A DNA stretch of 11,273 bases, taken from contig JAOACV010000028.1 in the NCBI GenBank assembly GCA_026417675.1, positions 1 to 11,273 of the forward strand, written 5' to 3'. The translations under genes were made by a program, and so were the position numbers. Positions 7,056-11,273 of the stretch are shown here, one piece after another. Within the stretch, counting starts at the first letter, position 1. Each line of letters opens with the position of its first letter. Below the pieces are notes generated by a model. It ran no database searches. It had not been told where the DNA came from and was given only the letters and a program-made list of their open reading frames with translations. Source of the stretch: Verrucomicrobiia bacterium. GTDB taxonomy: Bacteria > Verrucomicrobiota > Verrucomicrobiia > CAIQCK01.

Positions 7056-8969
7056 TCACAGGAACCAAGGCCGTAGCTCTTTGACCTCCGGCAACGGGAG
7101 GTCGCGTTCTTGGAAGCGTCGGATCAGATCGGCCACGAGATGGCAGTAGAAAATGGAGACCGGGGCACTTTTGGCGTTGAAGCCGCGCCAGTTTGCCCCG
7201 GACAGGTTCACCAGGTCTTGCAGCGCCTGCTCGTCGCCAATCATCTTCTCCTCGCTCACATGCAGAAACTCCAGGTGCGTGGGGCCGGGAAACGCCTTCT
7301 TGACGCTCGGATTATCCGGGAACACCCCCTCGAACCAGAGCAGGTATTCCCGATGGCCGAGCCGGACATACGATGCTTCGTAGGGCACGAAACTGTTGAC
7401 CTGGGGGTTGATGGCGAAAAAGCGGTTGCGCTGGTTCACTTTGACCACGGCAAACTTGCAGTTCTTCTGGGCGGCTGCCGCTCTGACCACCGACTCGATG
7501 ACCTCCATCTCCGCGTGTTTCAGTTTGAAGGAGGTATGCAGAACTACCGTGCGGAATCGCTCGGCCTGCTCGGTCAGCAGTTGGGAGAGATTGTCGTTGA
7601 GTTGCCGCAGGTAGTCCGATTCCCGTTCGGCCTGCCCCATGACATTCAAGCTCTGGAAAATCCCGCTGGAGTCCGTGAGGATCGAAAAGGCGAAATACTT
7701 TTCGATGTGCCGGTGCTGCTCGTCTCCCGCGACCTTGTGCGACTGGCTGATCCCGACGATCAAAGAACCGTCCTGCGTCGGTTTGACCTTCCAAGGCTTC
7801 CCGCCCGCTTTGCAAAACAGTTGCAGGGCGATATTCGCTACCGACCACTTGAGCGCGTAGTCGTCGTTGAGGGTATCGGTCGTGCAGACCTGCGTGGCGA
7901 TTCCGGCATGGGCGAACACCGCCTTGTGCGTCACGTAGGCATCCTCGTCCTTCGGCATCACCACCACCGGGATCGAAGGCTGCTCCTTCGCGGCCCGCAC
8001 CTGGGCCAGGGCACGCTCCATCTCGGCCCTGGAAAAGTCGCTCAGCACGACCGGGGAACTGCTGATCGTGATGGGCAGGTGGAACAACTGCTCGAAGCCG
8101 GGGAAATTGAGTTGCGCTTCCGCCCCCTTCAACGCACGGGCCAAACGCCGCGCCAACCCCCGGTCCTGCTCACGGAACACGAAAAGAAGCGGCGGACACG
8201 CCGCCACAGTCTCCAGCGGGCCTGCCTCCTTCACTCCGATGAACTGGCTGCGGTATTCGCGGTTGCCGTCCATGACGTAAGTCTTGGCGCGAAGCTGCCG
8301 GGCAGGCAGTGGCGTGAAGCTGGACTCGATACTGACCGGTGTTGACGCGCCAGGCAGCGCCAGCGGAAACAGCTTCGCGTGGTTGCGCTGAATCCACCCG
8401 GTGATCCGCGCCCGGCGATCCGCGTAGTAGTCCAGGTTGCGACGGTAGTTCTGGTCGAGGCTCAGGCTCAACTGCTGCACCCGCCTGCTGAAAGGAACAC
8501 CGGGCTTCAAGTCGAAGTGAAAATCCACCAGGAAACCAAACTGTTTCGTCGCACCCAGGTAGTAGGGTTGCAGGACAATGACCTCGTTGCCTTCCGGGTG
8601 CCGGGCGAGAATGAAGCTGATTTCGCGGTGAAACGTGTCTTCCGGCACGGAATACTCTCCGGCCTTGAACACCTGCCCGCATTTGGCCTTCAGGGCCTCA
8701 AACAAGACTCGTCGGGTGAGATCAATCTTGGCCACCGCAGGCAGCGAGCACGTGGTGTAGCCAGCCTGGGGCGTGAGCCGCACCAGATACTCTCCTCGCA
8801 CCGACAGGTCCGAAGCATGAACCGGCAGATCGTAGGCGAACAGTCCGGCATTCGGATTGGCAGGCTCGTTCGGTTCACGAGACTTGCGGTAAACGGTGAA
8901 TTGTGGGACATCCCCATTAACCACCAACAGATTCAAATGGAGTTCGTAGTTGGGCATGGTAAATGTCAT
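7056..8969 (-). CDS. Prokaryotic Argonaute (PIWI domain), long-B-like, catalytically inactive
   Basis: A 637-residue pAgo that probably binds a short nucleic-acid guide and senses matching invader nucleic acid. Residues 1-260 form an N-terminal region with no PAZ I can recognise. MID spans about 260-390, with a Y345-x3-K349...G356-x3-Q360...K387 pattern like the 5'-phosphate-binding pocket. PIWI spans about 395-637: IVGISQSH (404-411) where active enzymes have GIDxSH, so S408 replaces the first catalytic Asp. HTSFK (478-482) stands where HxDG is usual, so the second acid is also gone. The end (NWRGF...APVSIFYCHLVADL) is typical of PIWI C-termini. Guide-directed cleavage is therefore not expected. 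Length exceeds short pAgos (about 450-500) and suits long-B forms with reduced PAZ. The first ATG (8969) overlaps the methyltransferase TGA; a second ATG at 8957, giving MPNYELHLN, is equally plausible. Confidence 0.92.
   Translation of the reverse strand: MTFTMPNYELHLNLLVVNGDVPQFTVYRKSREPNEPANPNAGLFAYDLPVHASDLSVRGEYLVRLTPQAGYTTCSLPAVAKIDLTRRVLFEALKAKCGQVFKAGEYSVPEDTFHREISFILARHPEGNEVIVLQPYYLGATKQFGFLVDFHFDLKPGVPFSRRVQQLSLSLDQNYRRNLDYYADRRARITGWIQRNHAKLFPLALPGASTPVSIESSFTPLPARQLRAKTYVMDGNREYRSQFIGVKEAGPLETVAACPPLLFVFREQDRGLARRLARALKGAEAQLNFPGFEQLFHLPITISSSPVVLSDFSRAEMERALAQVRAAKEQPSIPVVVMPKDEDAYVTHKAVFAHAGIATQVCTTDTLNDDYALKWSVANIALQLFCKAGGKPWKVKPTQDGSLIVGISQSHKVAGDEQHRHIEKYFAFSILTDSSGIFQSLNVMGQAERESDYLRQLNDNLSQLLTEQAERFRTVVLHTSFKLKHAEMEVIESVVRAAAAQKNCKFAVVKVNQRNRFFAINPQVNSFVPYEASYVRLGHREYLLWFEGVFPDNPSVKKAFPGPTHLEFLHVSEEKMIGDEQALQDLVNLSGANWRGFNAKSAPVSIFYCHLVADLIRRFQERDLPLPEVKELRPWFL
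8966..8969 (-). other. ATGA stop/start overlap, methyltransferase to pAgo
   Basis: The methyltransferase TGA (8968-8966) overlaps the first pAgo ATG (8969-8967). No good Shine-Dalgarno motif precedes it, so termination-reinitiation coupling is likely if this start is used. If the alternative ATG at 8957 is used, the genes are separated by 8 nt instead. Confidence 0.7.
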
Positions 8970-11273
8970 CCAAGCCGGTCATACGCCGCCAGGCAGTCTT
9001 CCTTGAACTTGTAGCGACCGTGTTTGGCGATTTCGAGGCGGGCCAGGACTTCAAAGCTGTCCAGCACCACTTCGTATTGCTCGCGGGTCAGGCCGTAGGC
9101 GTGGGCCACCAGCGCGTCAATCTCCACGTCCAGCCGATACCGCTCCTCCGGGTCCCAACGGTGCGGTTCGCAGTTGAACAACCGGGCCACCGAGTAGCTC
9201 GTCAGCGACAACTTGGCCGCGTGCTCCGCCACACGCGGGTCCAGCGTGCCCGGCAGCGGCGCGGGGATTTGGGAGAGCATCCACAACAGCGCCATAGATG
9301 CTCCGGGCAGGTGTCCTCTTGCGAGAAAATCAAAGGACGAGGCATTGAAGATGGCAATGAACTCGAAAGCCAGTTCCACCGGCAATCCAATGATAGGAAG
9401 CTTGTGAGTTGTAGGGTAACGCGGAATGAGCGCCCCCTTGGCAGACCTTCGTTCCTGCCACGGCCTTGTAACGTCACGGAAGGCCATTGCCACCTTCTTG
9501 TCCAACTTGCTCCCAAACCTCTCATCCGAATATTCGCGAAGCATCCAGTATCGTGGTTCGATGTGGAAATCAGGCGATGCCTTCTCCGCGTCGGTCGGCT
9601 CTTTCAGCCCCGGCGACACACCATACTTGTTCGGCCCGTTGTAGCCGGCGTAGGTCTTGGCGCGGTGGTCGTAGCGGTTGGCCAGTTGGCCTTCGTAGAG
9701 CGGCAGGGCTTCCTCAATCTCGCTGGGCTGGTCGAACAAGAGTCTATGGTCTGCGTCGGATTGCGGGCGGCGTTTGCGGCGGAAGATCATGTCGCGCCCC
9801 AGCTCCCAGCCGTCCCGCTCCAGGTCTTCGCGCTTCAAGAACAGGTGAGAATCCATCGTTGAGTTGAACAGGGTTGCATACTTCAGCCCCCACGGATTCG
9901 CGCCGCCCTTGTCGAAGTCCAGCAACGCCAGCTTCGCGCCGGGTTGGAGCGTGCGCCGGTGGATGTCCAAGGCGACCTCGAACTCCTCGCCGCGCCGGAA
10001 GGAGGTCAGCGTGGCGGTCTTGGGGTTGAGGGTCTTGAGAATCTCGAAGGTGAAGTGCTGGCGCGGGCGGCTGCGGGCTTCCTCCACGCTCCAGTTCAGG
10101 ATGCTGGCTTGGAAGCCACGGGCTTTGTCCGCCTTGGCTGCCGCGCCCCGCAGACCCAGCACCACGAACCTTTCCTTGGCGTCCACATCGGCAAAGATCA
10201 ATGAAGTGCCGGTTGAGCCGCCATTCACATGGTCGTGAAACTCCTCGATCTGGTCCGCCCGGACCAGCTTGTGGAAGATGGGCATTGCGCCCTTGTCAGT
10301 TCCCAAAGCCGTCTTGACGATGATGCCCGCGCGTCCATTGGGCCGCAGTGCGTCCGCAACCAGCTCGGCAAAGAGCATGTAAGTGTTGGGCTTGCCTTCA
10401 ATGGCCGTGTAGCGTCCGCAGGTGCGGGTGAACTCGGCCATGCGCTGGTTCGAGCGTTCGTAAATCCGCCAGCGCCTGTAGAGGGCCGGTCGGTCAGTGC
10501 GCAACCGCTCAATGGCCGCCTTCCGTTCCGCGCCCTTCATCGCTGCAATGTCAGGCGCAGAAGCTTCAAACCATTCCTGCTCCCGGTTCTCGAACTGTTC
10601 CCACGGCGGGTTGCCGACGAAGCAATCGAACCCGCCCCGGGCGGCGATTTCCGGGAAGCGCAAGGGCCAGTGGAAAGCGGGGAACTCGGCGAGAAGCTCT
10701 GCTGCGGCGGAGCATTGTGAATGGCGAATGGCGAGTGGCGAATGGTTTTCAGCGGCGGCGTCCGCCATTCGCGATTCGCTATTCGCCATTCGCTCTCCCC
10801 CATTCGCTCCCTCGGACAACACCCGCCGGTAATCTTCCGTCGTCGGCGCGGGCGCGCCCACTTCGTGGCTCCAGAAAAACGCCGCCGTCCAGAGGTCCGC
10901 CGCCGCTTTGAACCGGCGATAGGCTTCGGACTCCATGTAGCTCTTGAACGCGGCGTCCTTTCTCTCCACGTCGCCGGGGATGCGCTCCTCCTCGGCCATC
11001 ACTGCCGGGAAGTCGGTGCGGATGTCCGGCTTGGGCGGCAACTGGCCCAGCTCGCCCTGGCCTTGGATCGCCAGTTCGTTGGCTTCGCAAGCAGACTTTA
11101 AAAAAGCCCGAAGCCGCCGCGCTTCCTCGTCCTTGCCGCCGCTGCCGGGCGCGGAGTAAGCGTCACGCGGGATGATGCTCGGCACATTGAGCAGCGGCCA
11201 GCCGACCAGGCTGTCGCCATGTTGAATCCGGTGGTCGAGGAACGAGAGCGGCAGGTTGGGGACGGTGCAGTGA
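8966..11273 (-). CDS. Eco57I/PglX/DrmMI-like adenine-specific DNA methyltransferase, partial (N-terminus off window)
   Basis: The frame is open to the window edge, so a start at the GTG at 11185 would be artificial: the codons upstream encode LPLSFLDHRIQHGDSLVG, a conserved stretch of large Eco57I-type methylases. About 768 residues are visible; family members are often 1,000-1,400, so SAM motif I lies beyond the window. Visible-fragment landmarks are FHWPLRFPE (200-208) and the catalytic motif IV NPPW (221-224). After these comes a probable target-recognition region with LPLYEGQL...YDHR, FRDVTR and SSFDFLARG. The expected activity is N6-adenine methylation of host DNA at an unknown site, as in BREX PglX, class 1 DISARM DrmMI or type IIG enzymes. 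No endonuclease motif is visible. Residues about 154-185 are encoded by an inverted heptamer repeat and look like a linker insertion. Its TGA overlaps the pAgo ATG. Confidence 0.9.
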   Translation of the reverse strand, partial: HCTVPNLPLSFLDHRIQHGDSLVGWPLLNVPSIIPRDAYSAPGSGGKDEEARRLRAFLKSACEANELAIQGQGELGQLPPKPDIRTDFPAVMAEEERIPGDVERKDAAFKSYMESEAYRRFKAAADLWTAAFFWSHEVGAPAPTTEDYRRVLSEGANGGERMANSESRMADAAAENHSPLAIRHSQCSAAAELLAEFPAFHWPLRFPEIAARGGFDCFVGNPPWEQFENREQEWFEASAPDIAAMKGAERKAAIERLRTDRPALYRRWRIYERSNQRMAEFTRTCGRYTAIEGKPNTYMLFAELVADALRPNGRAGIIVKTALGTDKGAMPIFHKLVRADQIEEFHDHVNGGSTGTSLIFADVDAKERFVVLGLRGAAAKADKARGFQASILNWSVEEARSRPRQHFTFEILKTLNPKTATLTSFRRGEEFEVALDIHRRTLQPGAKLALLDFDKGGANPWGLKYATLFNSTMDSHLFLKREDLERDGWELGRDMIFRRKRRPQSDADHRLLFDQPSEIEEALPLYEGQLANRYDHRAKTYAGYNGPNKYGVSPGLKEPTDAEKASPDFHIEPRYWMLREYSDERFGSKLDKKVAMAFRDVTRPWQERRSAKGALIPRYPTTHKLPIIGLPVELAFEFIAIFNASSFDFLARGHLPGASMALLWMLSQIPAPLPGTLDPRVAEHAAKLSLTSYSVARLFNCEPHRWDPEERYRLDVEIDALVAHAYGLTREQYEVVLDSFEVLARLEIAKHGRYKFKEDCLAAYDRLG
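10719..10812. repeat. Inverted array of 7-bp repeats inserted in-frame in the methyltransferase gene
   Basis: Four tandem heptamers on the plus strand (GAATGGC, GAATGGC, GAGTGGC, GAATGGT at 10719-10746) are followed by a 19-nt loop. The complementary heptamers come next (GCCATTC, GCGATTC, GCTATTC, GCCATTC at 10764-10791), then degenerate copies to about 10812. The arms 10719-10745 and 10765-10791 pair at 24 of 27 positions. The array does not break the frame; it encodes a Met/Ala/Asn/Ser/Glu-rich linker just before the FHWPLRFPE motif. It resembles dispersed palindromic heptamer repeats seen in some environmental bacterial genomes; whether it is dispersed here cannot be seen from one window. 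Confidence 0.8.

Noticed and set aside
7110..8345. 411-codon open frame on the plus strand
   Set aside because: Lies entirely antisense to the pAgo gene; translation shows no recognisable domain and is biased in the way expected of a high-GC shadow frame.
5972..8969. SPARSA (short pAgo plus SIR2-APAZ)
   Set aside because: The SIR2 protein is too short to hold APAZ and the pAgo is longer than short pAgos; a long-B-like pair fits better, though phylogeny is needed to be sure.
8963..9862. 299-codon open frame on the plus strand
   Set aside because: Antisense to the methyltransferase C-terminal half; the coding signal is clearly on the minus strand.
10719..10812. CRISPR array or factor-independent terminator
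   Set aside because: Repeat units are 7 bp with no spacers, and the hairpin lies within an open coding frame without a following U-tract on the coding strand.
11183..11185. GTG at 11185 as the methyltransferase start
   Set aside because: The same frame stays open to the window edge and encodes a conserved family stretch (FLDHRIQHGDSLVG) upstream, so this GTG is an internal Val codon.

Overview
The window is a dense, high-GC (roughly 60% by eye) bacterial region. Five genes lie on the minus strand, read from the right end of the window to the left, with almost no intergenic DNA. Every gene resembles anti-phage or anti-plasmid defence machinery, so this is most likely part of a defence island. 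The host cannot be fixed from the sequence. The high GC, the weak or absent Shine-Dalgarno motifs at internal starts, and a palindromic heptamer repeat inside one gene suggest an environmental Gram-negative bacterium, but this is a weak inference.

Layout in transcription order: (1) 8966-11273, the C-terminal ~768 residues of a large Eco57I/PglX/DrmMI-like adenine-specific DNA methyltransferase whose start lies off the window; it carries an in-frame inverted array of 7-bp repeats. (2) 7056-8969, a 637-residue prokaryotic Argonaute (pAgo) with a MID 5'-phosphate-type motif but a degenerate PIWI catalytic site. (3) 5972-7051, a free-standing SIR2-family protein with conserved catalytic Asn and His, a likely NAD+-consuming effector. 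(4) 5509-5955, a small DUF6932-like nucleotidyltransferase-fold protein. (5) 20-5512, an 1830-residue DEAD/DEAH helicase with several zinc-binding Cys clusters, a DUF1998-type Cys motif and a C-terminal PD-(D/E)XK-like domain, most like DruE of Druantia or a DrmA/DrmB-type fusion.

Junctions are ATGA overlaps (methyltransferase/pAgo and NTase/helicase), a 4-nt gap (pAgo/SIR2) and a 16-nt gap (SIR2/NTase), so the set looks like one translationally coupled operon. pAgo plus SIR2 resembles the known long-B pAgo/SIR2 abortive-infection pairs. The methyltransferase and giant DUF1998 helicase resemble DISARM/Druantia/BREX components. I do not know a described system that combines all five. A plausible model (inference) is a guide-loaded inactive pAgo as sensor, the helicase as DNA translocase, SIR2 as NADase effector, the methyltransferase as self-marking or separate modification activity, and the NTase as regulator.

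No tRNA, rRNA, CRISPR array, transposase, promoter or factor-independent terminator was found. No gap exceeds 20 bases.
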